The notes under the pieces are model-generated. The model had not been told where the DNA came from and did no database searches. It was given only the letters and a program-made list of their open reading frames with translations. From Pseudarthrobacter sp. NamE5 (GTDB lineage Bacteria; Actinomycetota; Actinomycetes; Actinomycetales; Micrococcaceae): 64,000 nucleotides of DNA. Where the stretch lies: contig NZ_VAHO01000006.1 of NCBI RefSeq assembly GCF_005796225.1, positions 165,975-229,974 on the forward strand. Direction: 5' to 3'. Positions 1 through 14,995 of this stretch are shown in pieces. Positions within the stretch are counted from its first letter, which is position 1. The number at the start of each line of letters is the position of its first letter. A program made the translations under genes and the position numbers.

Positions 1-222
1 CTCCTGATCATGGCTCAACTCTGCAGTTGTGCTCGGGAGACCGAAGTGGTTTTCCGGACGAAGGACCCTCAACGCAGGGCGGCCAACGCAGGTGAACGAA
101 GCATAGCTCCATGTAATTATTCATGTTGAGCCAAGCCCCGTGCATCTGCGCGGGGCGTTTTTAGTTTTAGCTCATCCGAGCGGGGACCGTCGAATACCGG
201 CACTATCCCCGGAAGGAGGGTT
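1..222 (+). promoter_or_regulatory. Probable L10 (rplJ) leader RNA region
   Basis: The 222 bases before rplJ carry no gene. They hold CCGAAG near 40, a CTCAACGCAGGGC stretch near 68 and a second ACGCAGGTG near 86, similar to the conserved core of L10 leaders, where L10(L12)4 binds its own mRNA. A terminator-like hairpin follows. The element would let excess L10-L12 repress its own synthesis. The assignment rests on short motifs and position; a covariance-model search would settle it. Confidence 0.5.
135..163 (+). terminator. Hairpin with T-run in the rplJ leader (attenuator or upstream terminator)
   Basis: GCCCCG (135-140) pairs with CGGGGC (151-156) and is followed by GTTTTTAG. It lies 60 bases before the rplJ start, so it is either the attenuator of the L10 leader or the terminator of the preceding operon outside the window. 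Confidence 0.6.
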
Positions 223-804
223 ATGGCAACGCCTACTAAGGTTTCAGCAGTAGCTGAAATCACTAACGATTTCAAGGAATCGAACGCCGCTGTCCTGACC
301 GAATACCGCGGGCTCACCGTTGCACAGCTCAAGCAGCTGCGTGTTTCTCTCGGCCAGGACACCAAGTTCGCGGTCGTCAAGAACACCCTGACCGCCATTG
401 CAGCCAAGGAAGCCGGTGTCGAAGCATTCGACGGCCAGCTTGCCGGCCCCACTGCAATTGCGTTCATCAAGGGTGACGCAGTTGCCGCTGCCAAGAGCCT
501 GACGGATTTTGCCAAGGCCAACAAGCAGCTGGTCATCAAGACCGGTTACTTCGAGGGCAAGGCTCTGGACGCCACCGAGGTCGCCGCACTGGCTGCCCTC
601 GAGTCCCGCGAGCTGCAGCTCGCCAAGGTTGCAGGCGTCCTCAAGGCACCCGCCGCCGCAGCTGCACGCATCATCGACGCACTGCGCCTCAAGCTTGAAG
701 AAGAGAACGGTGCACCGGCAGCTGCCGAGGCTCCCGCCGCTGAAGAAGCTCCCGCCGCTGAAGCCGAAGCTGCCGCTGAAGCTCCCGCAGCCGAAGAGAA
801 CTGA
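223..804 (+). CDS. rplJ: 50S ribosomal protein L10
   Basis: L10 is the base of the ribosomal stalk: it binds 23S rRNA together with L11 and carries the L12 dimers through its C-terminal helix. The protein has 193 residues. The L10 fold is clear, with LTEYRGL at residues 25-31 and the KNTL segment near 53. From about residue 167 there is a tail built of EAPAAE-type repeats that makes it longer than the usual 165-175 residues. The ATG is fixed by GGAAGGAGGG at 211-220. rplL follows after a 77-base gap, the standard order for the stalk operon. Confidence 0.97.
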   Translation: MATPTKVSAVAEITNDFKESNAAVLTEYRGLTVAQLKQLRVSLGQDTKFAVVKNTLTAIAAKEAGVEAFDGQLAGPTAIAFIKGDAVAAAKSLTDFAKANKQLVIKTGYFEGKALDATEVAALAALESRELQLAKVAGVLKAPAAAAARIIDALRLKLEEENGAPAAAEAPAAEEAPAAEAEAAAEAPAAEEN

Positions 805-881
805 TTCTCTTTACCCCACAAGACTCAGGTGTGCTGCCCGGCCCCGTGCCGCTGGACACCACAACAGGAAGGACGCCTACC

Positions 882-1259
882 ATGGCGAAGCTCAGCAACG
901 AAGAGCTCATTGAAGCTTTCAAGGAACTGACCATCATCGAGCTCTCCGAGTTCGTCAAGCTCTTCGAAGAGACCTTCGAAGTTACCGCTGCTGCTGTTGC
1001 AGTTGCCGGCCCCGCCGGTGGCGGAGCTGCTGAAGAGGTTGAAGAGAAGACCGACTTCGACGTCATCCTCGAAGCTGCCGGCGACAAGAAGATCGCAGTG
1101 ATCAAGGAAGTCCGCGCCATCACCTCCCTGGGCCTCAAGGAAGCCAAGGACCTGGTTGACAGCGCACCGAAGGCTGTCCTCGAAGGCGCCAACAAGGAAG
1201 CTGCCGAGAAGGCCAAGGAGCAGCTCGAGGCTGCAGGCGCCACCGTTACCCTCAAGTAA
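882..1259 (+). CDS. rplL: 50S ribosomal protein L7/L12
   Basis: L7/L12 forms the mobile stalk dimers that recruit translational GTPases. The 125 residues are in normal order: an N-terminal dimerisation region starting [13 protein letters not shown], an Ala/Gly-rich hinge near residues 36-50, and the C-terminal factor-binding domain with [16 protein letters not shown] longer reading frame opens at 831, but AACAGGAAGGA just before 882 and family alignment make ATG 882 the start. A terminator follows, so this closes the rplJL operon; rpoB is not co-transcribed directly because two reverse-strand genes intervene. Confidence 0.98.
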   Translation: MAKLSNEELIEAFKELTIIELSEFVKLFEETFEVTAAAVAVAGPAGGGAAEEVEEKTDFDVILEAAGDKKIAVIKEVRAITSLGLKEAKDLVDSAPKAVLEGANKEAAEKAKEQLEAAGATVTLK

Positions 1260-1280
1260 CAGCGCTTTATTCCTTCGAAA

Positions 1281-1311
1281 GCCCCGTCCACGTTTGTGGG
1301 CGGGGCTTTTG
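1281..1311 (+). terminator. Intrinsic terminator after rplL
   Basis: GCCCCGTCCAC and GTGGGCGGGGC form a GC-rich stem with a short loop, followed by a TTTTGCTTT tail 20-50 bases after the rplL stop. Confidence 0.9.
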
Positions 1312-1337
1312 CTTTAACAGCGGCTGCCTGGAAGCGG

Positions 1338-1835
1338 CTAGGCGGGGTCGCTGATGTCCGCAACCACGGCCCCCAACGCTGAGGTGAGAGTATCGGCGTC
1401 AACGAACGCGCTGTAGCCGTGGGCACCGGCGCCCATGGAGATCCGCCGGCCTGTGATGGTGGCGTCCGCATAGACCGGCCAGCTGGTGGTACTGCCCAGG
1501 GGCGTGATGGTTCCCCGCTCGTAGCCCGTGGCATCGAGCGCCACGTTGGCTGGCGGCAGCGACAGCTTGTTGACGCCCACCAGGGCCCGGAGCTTGGGCC
1601 ACGAGATCTGGCGGTCACCCGGGATCAGCGCGAACAGGAATGTGCCGTCCTTGTGCTTGACCACCAGGGACTTGACGATATCGGCCGGGGTGATGCCCAG
1701 GATGCCGGCGGCTTCGGCCAGGCTCCTGGCGGCAGGCCTTTTGACTACGTCCACCTGGAGACCACGGGCGGCGGCGTCGGCCAGGAAACGTTCCCGCCCG
1801 ACGCCGTCCGTTCCCTCCGTTGCTGCACCCGCCAT
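1338..1835 (-). CDS. YbaK/EbsC-family aminoacyl-tRNA deacylase
   Basis: The 165 residues match the YbaK/ProX fold, whose members hydrolyse mischarged tRNAs such as Cys-tRNA(Pro), as free-standing editing domains. Family marks are KSLVVKHKDG (lysine in the substrate pocket), IPGDRQISW, the VNKLSLPPA region and the GTITPLG loop near the C-terminus. A reading frame extends upstream to 2006, but the start at 1835 shares its A with the stop of the upstream thiolase gene (TAATG), a classic translational coupling, so the shorter form is chosen. Substrate specificity cannot be read from sequence. It is co-transcribed with the thiolase, with no evident functional link. Confidence 0.85.
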   Translation of the reverse strand: MAGAATEGTDGVGRERFLADAAARGLQVDVVKRPAARSLAEAAGILGITPADIVKSLVVKHKDGTFLFALIPGDRQISWPKLRALVGVNKLSLPPANVALDATGYERGTITPLGSTTSWPVYADATITGRRISMGAGAHGYSAFVDADTLTSALGAVVADISDPA

Positions 1836-3034
1836 TAGTCGCGGTACAGCAGGAGTGCCTCGCCCTGCCCGCCGCCGCCGCACAGGGACACAGCGGCCTT
1901 CCCGGTTCCGCGCCGCTTGAGTTCGTGCGCTGCATGCACGGCCAGGCGTGCCCCCGACGCCCCAATCGGATGGCCCAGAGCGATGGCACCGCCGTGGATG
2001 TTGCATTGTTCCAGCGGGTAGTCGAGGTCCTTGAGGGACTGCACGGCCACGGACCCGAAGGCTTCGTTGATTTCGATGAAGTCCAGGTCAGCCGTGGTCC
2101 AGCCCGCCCGGCCCAGCGCGTTCATGATCGCGTTGGAAGGCTGGGAATGCAGCGAGTTATCCGGGCCCGCAACCTGTCCCGGCTTTCCCACCACTGCCAG
2201 GTATTCCAGTCCGTGCTCTTCGGCGTAACCGCGCGACGCGAGCACCAGGGCGGCTGCTCCGTCGGACAGCGGGGATGAGTTGCCGGCGGTGATGGTGCCG
2301 TCCGTGACGAAGGCTGCGCGCAGGCCGGCCAGCGATTCAACGGAGGCATTTGGGCGGACGCCCTCGTCGGTGTCCACAACGATGGGATCGCCCTTGCGCT
2401 GCTTGACGCTGACGGGGACGATCTCGTCGTCGAAGGTTCCATTCTTGGCTGCCAGCGCCGCGCGCTGGTGCGACTGGGCGGCCACGTTGTCCTGCGATGT
2501 GCGGTCAATGCCCAGGGTAAGGTTGCGCGTTTCGGTGGACAGGCCCATCGACTGGCCGTCAAAAGCGTCGGTGAGGCCGTCATGCGCGGCGGCATCCAGG
2601 GCCTGGATGGACCCGTAGGTCCAGCCCTGCCGCGAACCGGGAAGGAGGTGCGGCGCCCGGGTCATGGACTCCTGACCGCCCGCCACGACAACCGCAACCT
2701 CGCCGCCACGGATCATCCTTGCCGCATCAATGACGGCCGTCAGCCCGGAGAGGCACACCTTGTTCACCGTCACGGCAGGGACATTCCAGCCGATTCCGGC
2801 GGCGATGGAACTCTGCCGGGCAGGATTCTGGCCAGCCCCGGCCTGCAGGACCTGGCCCATAATCACTGCCTCAACATCGGCAGCATCGACGCCGCTGGCG
2901 GCCAGCGCGGCCTTGATGGCATGTGCGCCAAGGTCCACCGCCGTGAAGCTGGCCAGCTGGCCATTGATGCGCCCGGTAGGAGTCCGCGCGCCCGCAAGGA
3001 TGACAACGTCGCTGTTGCCTGGAGAGTTGCCCAT
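1835..3034 (-). CDS. Acetyl-CoA C-acetyltransferase (thiolase)
   Basis: A thiolase that condenses or cleaves acetoacetyl-CoA, used in beta-oxidation or in building acetoacetyl-CoA. Its 399 residues are the full family length. The nucleophilic Cys94 lies in VNKVCLSG, the catalytic His355 in GHPIGASGA and the second Cys385 in LCGGGGQGE, so all catalytic residues are present. Start ATG 3034 is preceded on the reverse strand by GGAAGAG. It is first in a two-gene operon with the YbaK-like gene. A perfect palindrome 46 bases upstream may be an operator. Biosynthetic or degradative role cannot be told from sequence. Confidence 0.93.
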   Translation of the reverse strand: MGNSPGNSDVVILAGARTPTGRINGQLASFTAVDLGAHAIKAALAASGVDAADVEAVIMGQVLQAGAGQNPARQSSIAAGIGWNVPAVTVNKVCLSGLTAVIDAARMIRGGEVAVVVAGGQESMTRAPHLLPGSRQGWTYGSIQALDAAAHDGLTDAFDGQSMGLSTETRNLTLGIDRTSQDNVAAQSHQRAALAAKNGTFDDEIVPVSVKQRKGDPIVVDTDEGVRPNASVESLAGLRAAFVTDGTITAGNSSPLSDGAAALVLASRGYAEEHGLEYLAVVGKPGQVAGPDNSLHSQPSNAIMNALGRAGWTTADLDFIEINEAFGSVAVQSLKDLDYPLEQCNIHGGAIALGHPIGASGARLAVHAAHELKRRGTGKAAVSLCGGGGQGEALLLYRD

Positions 3035-3079
3035 GGTTATCTCTTCCGCTCTGATCCGATGTAAGCCACCAAGGCTATC

Positions 3080-3093
3080 GTGACCCTGGTCAC
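3080..3093 (-). promoter_or_regulatory. Perfect 6+2+6 palindrome upstream of the thiolase gene, possible operator
   Basis: GTGACC and GGTCAC are separated by two bases. On the reverse strand the palindrome lies between TTGAAT (a -35-like hexamer) and a GATAGC/CACGAT stretch that could act as -10, which is where a repressor would block transcription. No regulator gene is adjacent. Confidence 0.4.
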
Positions 3094-3738
3094 CTAACTA
3101 TTCAAACGCACGGGCTGCCTTGAGCATTCCGGGGAAGATCAAGGGGAGAGGTCCCCATCATCCGGGAAGGCGCGACGGCGGCGGCTTACGTAGGGTGGGG
3201 CGGTGGACAGTTGTGCAGGGAGACGGAAAGCCGGCGAAGGGAATGGCTGGATAAGCTCCGTGAGGATTACGATGTCCAATCCGGCTCCGGATACTTACCC
3301 TCCACCGGCGGTGCAGCAATCAGCTGGCAATCAACCGCTCGGCGGCGGAAGCCGGCGCGCATCCTGCCGAGGAGTCCAGGGATGCAGTCCGGGACGCCGT
3401 GTTCACCAACGCCGGGACCTGCACAGCGGTAAGGCGTCGCCCTGAGGCTGTAGCCCAGGAAAAACCGGTGCTTGCAATCCGGCCGGACATGGGGTAGACA
3501 CGTAGGTTGTTTTGCCGTATCGTAGATATTTGCGTCTTCCCTGTTTACCTTCAGCCTTCATATAGCGGTGGGCTTCGCCTGGCAGCTGGCAATCAACGTG
3601 CCGTGACAACGTCACAGCATAGCCGGTACGGGCCCCGGGTCATATAGCGGAACCGGATGGTAGCGCTGCGGAGTCATTCCGCAGGGTGCACAGCGGGGGA
3701 GATCTGAAAACGCCTGAAGGTCTGTGGAAGGATCCCTC
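3094..3738. other. Long non-coding region upstream of rpoB
   Basis: About 640 bases without a convincing gene. Small frames exist (for example from 3203) but have no family resemblance and no strong ribosome site. The region holds a 15-base direct repeat, CAGCTGGCAATCAAC, at 3321-3335 and 3583-3597, and TCATATAGCGG at 3558-3568 and 3640-3650. GTAGACACGTAG near 3495 contains a TAGACA that could be a -10 element. It probably contains the rpoBC promoter and a long 5' leader. Confidence 0.5.
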
Positions 3739-6700
3739 TTGGTCGCCTCGAGCACCTCTAATAACGAAACCGCTAACACCGCCGACAGCACTGATGGTGC
3801 CACTCGCCGGCTCTCATTCGCAAAGATTCACGAACCTCTTGACGTTCCGAATCTGCTTGCCCTCCAGACGGACAGCTTCGACTGGCTGGTCGGAAATGAG
3901 CGCTGGCAGGCCCGGGTAGCGAAGGCTGTGGAAGAAAACGATCTCAGCGTCGCCACCACGTCCGGCCTGTCGGACATCTTCGAAGAGATCTCCCCGATCG
4001 AGGACTTCCAGGGCACCATGTCCCTGAGCTTCTCCGATCCGGAGTTCGCCGATCCCAAGTACACCATGGCCGAGTGCAAGGACCGGGACGCTACGTACTC
4101 CGCTCCGCTGTACGTCAAGGCCGAGTTCATGAACAACAACACGGGCGAAATCAAGCAGCAGACCGTGTTCATGGGCGACTTCCCGCTGATGACCGAGAAG
4201 GGCACCTTCGTGGTCAACGGCACCGAGCGTGTTGTTGTCTCCCAGCTGGTCCGTTCCCCGGGCGCCTACTTCGAGCGCGCCGCCGACAAGACCAGCGACA
4301 AGGACATCTTCACCGCGAAGATCATCCCGTCCCGCGGCGCCTGGTTTGAGCTCGAAATCGACAAGCGCGACCAGGTTGGCGTCCGCCTCGACCGCAAGCG
4401 CAAGCAGTCGGTCACCGTCCTGCTGAAGGCCCTCGGCTGGACCGAAGGCCAGATCCTCGAAGAGTTCGGCCAGTACGACTCCATGCGTGCAACGCTGGAG
4501 AAGGACGCCACCGAAACCCGCGAAGACGCGCTGCTGGACATCTACCGCAAGCTGCGCCCGGGCGAGCCGCCCACCGTTGAGGCTGCCCAGTCCCTGCTGG
4601 ACAACCTGTACTTCAACTCCAAGCGCTACGATCTGGCCAAGGTTGGCCGCTACAAGATCAACCGCAAGCTCGGCATTGACCGCTCCCTTGGTGACAAGGA
4701 AGCCTCGGTCCTGCACGTTGAAGACATCGTGGCCATGATCAAGTTCCTCGTCGCGCTGCACGCCGGCGAGAAGACCATCAAGGGCGTCCGTGACGGCCAG
4801 GAAGTGGACCTGCGCGTCGAGATCGACGACATCGACCACTTCGGCAACCGCCGCATCCGCGCCGTTGGCGAGCTCATCGAGAACCAGGTCCGCACCGGCC
4901 TGTCCCGCATGGAGCGCGTTGTCCGCGAGCGTATGACCACCCAGGACGTCGAGGCCATCACGCCGCAGACCCTGATCAACATCCGCCCCGTGGTCGCTGC
5001 CATCAAGGAGTTCTTCGGAACCTCCCAGCTGTCGCAGTTCATGGACCAGAACAACCCGCTCTCGGGCCTGACCCACAAGCGCCGCCTGTCGGCCCTTGGC
5101 CCGGGTGGTCTTTCCCGTGACCGCGCCGGCATGGAAGTCCGTGACGTGCACCCGTCCCACTACGGACGTATGTGCCCCATCGAAACCCCTGAAGGCCCGA
5201 ACATTGGTCTGATCGGTTCGCTGGCATCCTACGGACGCATCAACCCGTTCGGCTTCATCGAGACCCCGTACCGCAAGGTCAAGGACGGCGTCGTGTCCGA
5301 CGACGTCCAGTACCTGACGGCCGACGACGAGGCCGAGGTGCTGATCGCCCAGGCCAACGCCCCGCTGGACGAGAACAACAAGTTCGCCGAAGACACCGTC
5401 CTGGTCCGTGCCCGCGGTGGTGGAGGCGAGCCTGTCCTGGTTCCCGCCGAGGACGTTGAGTTCATGGACGTTTCCCCGCGCCAGATGGTGTCCGTGGCAA
5501 CCGCCCTGATCCCGTTCCTCGAGCACGACGATGCAAACCGCGCACTCATGGGTGCCAACATGCAGCGCCAGGCCGTGCCGCTGGTCCGTTCCGAGGCCCC
5601 GTTCGTGGGCACCGGCATGGAGCGCGCCGCTGCCGTGGACGCCGGTGACGTCGTCATCGCGAAGAAGGCCGGTGTGGTCACCGAGGTTTCCGCCGAGCTC
5701 GTCATCATGCTCAACGACGACGGCACCGAGACCAACTACCGCATCAACAAGTTCGCCCGCTCCAACCAGGGCAACTGCTACAACCACCGCGTCCTGGTGA
5801 ACGAAGGCCAGCGCCTGGAAGTTGGCGGCATTATCGCCGACGGCCCGGCAACGGACCAGGGCGAGCTCGCCCTCGGTAAGAACCTGCTCGTGGCATTCAT
5901 GTCATGGGAAGGCCACAACTTCGAGGACGCCATCATCCTCTCGCAGCGCATCGTTGCCGAGGACGTCCTGTCCTCCATCCACATCGAGGAGCACGAGATC
6001 GATGCCCGCGACACCAAGCTTGGTGCCGAGGAAATCACCCGTGACATCCCCAATGTGTCCGAGGAAGTCCTGGCGGGCCTGGACGAGCGCGGCATCATCC
6101 ACATCGGTGCCGAGGTTGAAGCAGGGGACATCCTGGTCGGAAAGGTCACCCCGAAGGGTGAAACCGAGCTGACCCCGGAAGAGCGCCTGCTGCGCGCCAT
6201 CTTCGGTGAGAAGTCCCGCGAAGTGCGTGACACCTCCCTGAAGGTGCCCCACGGCGAGTCCGGTACCGTCATCGGCGTGCGCGTCTTCGACCGCGACAAC
6301 GACGACGAGCTGCCCCCGGGGGTCAACCAGCTGGTCCGCGTCTACGTGGCTGCCAAGCGCAAGATCACCGACGGTGACAAGCTCGCCGGCCGCCACGGCA
6401 ACAAGGGTGTTATCTCCAAGATCCTCCCCGTTGAGGACATGCCCTTCCTTGCCGACGGCACCCCCGTTGATATCGTCCTGAACCCGCTGGGTGTCCCGGG
6501 CCGTATGAACGTGGGCCAGGTGCTCGAAACGCACCTCGGCTGGGTTGCCAAGACCGGTTGGAAGATCGAAGGCGAGCCCGAGTGGGTCAAGCAGCTGCCG
6601 AACCTGCCGCGCGAAAGTGGCCAGACCACTGTTGCAACGCCGGTGTTCGACGGTGCCCGGGAAGAGGAAATCACGGGCCTGCTGGACTCCACCAACCCGA

Positions 6701-7248
6701 CGCGTGACGGCGAACGCCTGATCAACTCCTCCGGCAAGACCCGCCTGTTCGACGGCCGCTCCGGCGAGCCGTTCCCGGATCCGATCTCGGTCGGCTACAT
6801 GTACATCCTGAAGCTCCACCACCTGGTGGACGACAAGATCCACGCCCGGTCCACCGGCCCGTACTCCATGATCACGCAGCAGCCGCTGGGTGGTAAGGCA
6901 CAGTTCGGTGGCCAGCGCTTCGGTGAGATGGAAGTGTGGGCGCTCGAAGCTTACGGCGCCGCCTACACGCTTCAGGAACTCCTCACGATCAAGTCCGACG
7001 ACATCCACGGCCGCGTGAAGGTCTATGAAGCCATCGTCAAGGGCGAGAACATCCCGGAGCCCGGCGTTCCCGAGTCCTTCAAGGTCCTGATCAAGGAAAT
7101 GCAGTCGCTGTGCCTGAACGTGGAAGTCCTTTCCACGGACGGAACCACAATTGAGATGCGTGACTCTGATGACGCAGTCTTCACGGCTGCGGAGGAACTG
7201 GGTATCGATCTGTCCCGTGCAGAGCCCAGTTCCGTAGAAGAGGTCTAA
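3739..7248 (+). CDS. rpoB: RNA polymerase beta subunit
   Basis: Beta subunit of RNA polymerase, forming half of the active-site cleft. With the chosen start it has 1169 residues, normal for actinobacteria. The rifampicin region reads [20 protein letters not shown] then [10 protein letters not shown], with wild-type Asp, His and Ser at the positions where resistance mutations occur. The downstream [13 protein letters not shown] and [13 protein letters not shown] motifs are intact. A GTG at 3724 opens the frame, but GGAAGGA at 3726-3732 is placed ideally for TTG 3739, giving an N-terminus VASSTS; TTG is therefore preferred. rpoC follows after 100 bases containing a perfect hairpin. Confidence 0.98.
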   Translation: MVASSTSNNETANTADSTDGATRRLSFAKIHEPLDVPNLLALQTDSFDWLVGNERWQARVAKAVEENDLSVATTSGLSDIFEEISPIEDFQGTMSLSFSDPEFADPKYTMAECKDRDATYSAPLYVKAEFMNNNTGEIKQQTVFMGDFPLMTEKGTFVVNGTERVVVSQLVRSPGAYFERAADKTSDKDIFTAKIIPSRGAWFELEIDKRDQVGVRLDRKRKQSVTVLLKALGWTEGQILEEFGQYDSMRATLEKDATETREDALLDIYRKLRPGEPPTVEAAQSLLDNLYFNSKRYDLAKVGRYKINRKLGIDRSLGDKEASVLHVEDIVAMIKFLVALHAGEKTIKGVRDGQEVDLRVEIDDIDHFGNRRIRAVGELIENQVRTGLSRMERVVRERMTTQDVEAITPQTLINIRPVVAAIKEFFGTSQLSQFMDQNNPLSGLTHKRRLSALGPGGLSRDRAGMEVRDVHPSHYGRMCPIETPEGPNIGLIGSLASYGRINPFGFIETPYRKVKDGVVSDDVQYLTADDEAEVLIAQANAPLDENNKFAEDTVLVRARGGGGEPVLVPAEDVEFMDVSPRQMVSVATALIPFLEHDDANRALMGANMQRQAVPLVRSEAPFVGTGMERAAAVDAGDVVIAKKAGVVTEVSAELVIMLNDDGTETNYRINKFARSNQGNCYNHRVLVNEGQRLEVGGIIADGPATDQGELALGKNLLVAFMSWEGHNFEDAIILSQRIVAEDVLSSIHIEEHEIDARDTKLGAEEITRDIPNVSEEVLAGLDERGIIHIGAEVEAGDILVGKVTPKGETELTPEERLLRAIFGEKSREVRDTSLKVPHGESGTVIGVRVFDRDNDDELPPGVNQLVRVYVAAKRKITDGDKLAGRHGNKGVISKILPVEDMPFLADGTPVDIVLNPLGVPGRMNVGQVLETHLGWVAKTGWKIEGEPEWVKQLPNLPRESGQTTVATPVFDGAREEEITGLLDSTNPTRDGERLINSSGKTRLFDGRSGEPFPDPISVGYMYILKLHHLVDDKIHARSTGPYSMITQQPLGGKAQFGGQRFGEMEVWALEAYGAAYTLQELLTIKSDDIHGRVKVYEAIVKGENIPEPGVPESFKVLIKEMQSLCLNVEVLSTDGTTIEMRDSDDAVFTAAEELGIDLSRAEPSSVEEV

Positions 7249-7252
7249 GGGA

Positions 7253-7282
7253 TACGACGGCGGGCGACCGCCCGCCGTCGTA
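7253..7282 (+). other. Perfect 13-bp hairpin between rpoB and rpoC, no U-tract
   Basis: TACGACGGCGGGC pairs exactly with GCCCGCCGTCGTA around a four-base loop. The next bases are CATCACCT, so it does not look like an intrinsic terminator. It may be a processing or mRNA-stability element between the two polymerase genes. Confidence 0.75.
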
Positions 7283-7348
7283 CATCACCTCCCTCATCCC
7301 GCACCCAAAGACTTCAGAGTTTAGAGAACAAGAGAGAACAGGGACCAT

Positions 7349-11248
<3,900 letters not shown>

Positions 11249-11262
11249 AAGTTCGTGAACGG

Positions 11263-11312
11263 GCCCCGTCTCTGCAGTGCTTCGGCGCTGGGAGGCGGGG
11301 CTCGCCTTTTTA
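11263..11312 (+). terminator. Intrinsic terminator after rpoC
   Basis: A long stem runs from GCCCCGTCTC through GCAGTGC-TTCG-GCGCTG to GGAGGCGGGGC, followed by a T-rich tail (CTTTTTAA). It lies 14 bases after the rpoC stop. Confidence 0.85.
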
Positions 11313-11314
11313 AC

Positions 11315-11379
11315 CCAACTAGGTAGCAGCAGATGTCGGTTTGAGGGCTCAAAGCGACATCTCCTGCTGCCTAGTTAGG
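11315..11379. repeat. Dispersed palindromic repeat, copy 1 (rpoC-rpsL spacer)
   Basis: The arms ACTAGGTAGCAGCAGATGTC (11318-11337) and its near reverse complement (11356-11376) flank a centre with its own TTTGAG/CTCAAA stem, so the whole 65 bases fold into one long hairpin. The same element with changed centre occurs at 31403-31474. It has no T-run and no coding frame; it looks like a REP-type intergenic repeat. Confidence 0.85.
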
Positions 11380-11395
11380 GGAGTGGGGCGGCTAA

Positions 11396-11425
11396 TTAAG
11401 GCATGGGAGCCGTCCATGCTAGACT
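11396..11425 (+). promoter_or_regulatory. Candidate promoter of the str operon (rpsL-rpsG-fusA)
   Basis: TTAAGG (11396-11401), 18 bases, then TAGACT (11420-11425) followed by TG. The TAGACTTG -10 recurs before tuf, truA and glmM. Use of this promoter would leave a leader of about 270 bases before rpsL (11432-11705), in which no gene is seen. Confidence 0.45.
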
Positions 11426-11705
11426 TGTTACCAATTGTTATTGTGGCAGTGGATGAGTGCGCCGGTATCAGCTGTGAAGCTGGACCAGAGCGACGTTTCC
11501 GGTTTGCAGGGTTCTTGTGCAACGTATGCCACATTTTTGCATGCCTAGGGAACTGTGCGCGCGAGCCGCAGCCAAGGAATGCGATCCGACTATTAAGGCT
11601 TCGCCTTCGCCGCCGTGGAGATCTTCTTCAAGGCCCGGGCGGCGGGGCAACGCAACAAGAGAGTGACCGGAAGCGGCCACTCCGGATAAAACGGAGAACA
11701 CGAGA

Positions 11706-12080
11706 GTGCCTACGATTAACCAGCTGGTCCGTAAGGGCCGCACGCCTAAGGTCTCAAAGACCAAGGCTCCCGCGCTTAAGGGCAGCCCCATGCGCCGCGG
11801 TGTTTGCACCCGCGTTTACACCACCACCCCGAAGAAGCCGAACTCGGCTCTGCGTAAGGTGGCTCGTGTGCGCCTCAACGGCGGCATTGAAGTTACCGCC
11901 TACATCCCCGGTGTTGGCCACAACCTGCAGGAGCACTCCATTGTGCTCGTCCGCGGTGGCCGTGTGAAGGACCTCCCGGGTGTTCGCTACAAGATCGTCC
12001 GTGGCGCCCTCGATACCCAGGGTGTGAAGAACCGTAAGCAGGCACGCAGCCGCTACGGCGCAAAGATGGAGAAGAAGTAA
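11706..12080 (+). CDS. rpsL: 30S ribosomal protein S12
   Basis: S12 sits at the decoding centre and controls accuracy. Its 124 residues include [17 protein letters not shown] and [20 protein letters not shown], with lysines at the two classical streptomycin-resistance positions, so the allele looks streptomycin-sensitive. Start is GTG 11706 after ACGGAGAACACGAGA. First gene of the str operon; rpsG starts one base after its stop codon. Confidence 0.98.
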   Translation: MPTINQLVRKGRTPKVSKTKAPALKGSPMRRGVCTRVYTTTPKKPNSALRKVARVRLNGGIEVTAYIPGVGHNLQEHSIVLVRGGRVKDLPGVRYKIVRGALDTQGVKNRKQARSRYGAKMEKK

Positions 12081-12081
12081 T

Positions 12082-12552
12082 ATGCCTCGCAAGGGTCCGG
12101 CCCCCAAGCGGCCGCTCGTTTCGGATCCGGTCTACGGTTCCCCGCTGGTAACCCAGCTCATCAACAAGGTGCTCGTTGACGGCAAGAAGTCCACGGCAGA
12201 GCGCATCGTTTACGGTGCACTCGAAGGCGCACGCGCCAAGTCCGGCGGCGATCCCGTAGCTGCACTGAAGAAGGCCATGGACAACGTCAAGCCTTCCCTT
12301 GAGGTCCGCTCCCGCCGTGTCGGTGGCGCCACTTACCAGGTTCCGGTTGAAGTCAAGCCGGGCCGCTCCACCGCTCTCGCCCTGCGGTGGCTGGTTGGCT
12401 ACTCCAAGGCCCGCCGCGAGAAGACGATGACCGAGCGCCTCCAGAACGAAATCCTGGATGCCTCCAACGGTCTCGGTGCCGCTGTGAAGCGTCGCGAAGA
12501 CACCCACAAGATGGCCGAGTCCAACAAGGCCTTCGCACACTACCGCTGGTAA
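12082..12552 (+). CDS. rpsG: 30S ribosomal protein S7
   Basis: S7 nucleates the head of the small subunit and binds the 3' domain of 16S rRNA. 156 residues, full length, starting [10 protein letters not shown] and carrying the [15 protein letters not shown] beta-ribbon and the C-terminal [14 protein letters not shown]. It begins one base after the rpsL stop, so the two are co-translated. A perfect hairpin separates it from fusA. Confidence 0.98.
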   Translation: MPRKGPAPKRPLVSDPVYGSPLVTQLINKVLVDGKKSTAERIVYGALEGARAKSGGDPVAALKKAMDNVKPSLEVRSRRVGGATYQVPVEVKPGRSTALALRWLVGYSKARREKTMTERLQNEILDASNGLGAAVKRREDTHKMAESNKAFAHYRW

Positions 12553-12564
12553 TACTCCCCGGAC

Positions 12565-12590
12565 GCCGCCGGCTCTAAAGAGCCGGCGGC
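12565..12590 (+). other. Hairpin between rpsG and fusA, no U-tract
   Basis: GCCGCCGGCT (12565-12574) pairs perfectly with AGCCGGCGGC (12581-12590) around CTAAAG. GAACGCG follows, so termination by the intrinsic route is unlikely; it may mark mRNA processing inside the str operon. Confidence 0.7.
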
Positions 12591-12621
12591 GAACGCGTAG
12601 TCCATCCCAAAAGGAGACCCC

Positions 12622-14736
<2,115 letters not shown>

Positions 14737-14797
14737 TCTCAGGACTTTCGCAGCGACAAACCTCGGGTGCGCCTGCCGGTATCGGAAAGCGCAGCCG

Positions 14798-14855
14798 GTG
14801 CAGATGGCCGGACCGGCCGGAACCATCCGGTCGGGCCGGATCCGGGCATCTGCAC
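14798..14855 (+). other. Long hairpin between fusA and tuf
   Basis: GTGCAGATG (14798-14806) pairs with CATCTGCAC (14847-14855), and the inner GGCCGGACC/GGTCGGGCC segments extend the stem imperfectly. It lacks a T-run, so its role as fusA terminator is uncertain. Confidence 0.55.
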
Positions 14856-14897
14856 GAACAGGCTCAAGGCACTAGTATTAGTTCCTGAATCTGCAAT

Positions 14898-14926
14898 TTC
14901 ACCAATCCAAAGCCCCCAAGTAGACT
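14898..14926 (+). promoter_or_regulatory. Candidate tuf promoter
   Basis: TTCACC (14898-14903), exactly 17 bases, TAGACT (14921-14926), followed by TGCC. Transcription would start about 60 bases before the GTG. A dedicated tuf promoter fits the need for EF-Tu in excess over EF-G. An ACTAGTATTAG stretch at 14871-14881 may be a second start. Confidence 0.5.
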
Positions 14927-14995
14927 TGCCTGAGTTTCTGCCGCGACAAGCGCGGCTGAAAGGTAAGTCATTTGAAAACGTTCTAGGAGGAACCT

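Noticed and set aside
3203..3445. 80-codon frame upstream of rpoB with a Pro-rich start (MSNPAPDTYPPP inside)
   Set aside because: No family resemblance, poor ribosome site, low-complexity composition; the region is better explained as rpoB leader. Could be a decayed gene but nothing proves it.
3814..5787. 657-codon frame antisense to rpoB
   Set aside because: Long antisense frames arise from the high-GC codon pattern of rpoB; the product is Val/Leu/Asp-rich with no recognisable domain and no start signals.
11341..11967. 208-codon frame overlapping the palindromic repeat and rpsL
   Set aside because: Starts in the repeat, overlaps S12 in another frame, and has no family match.
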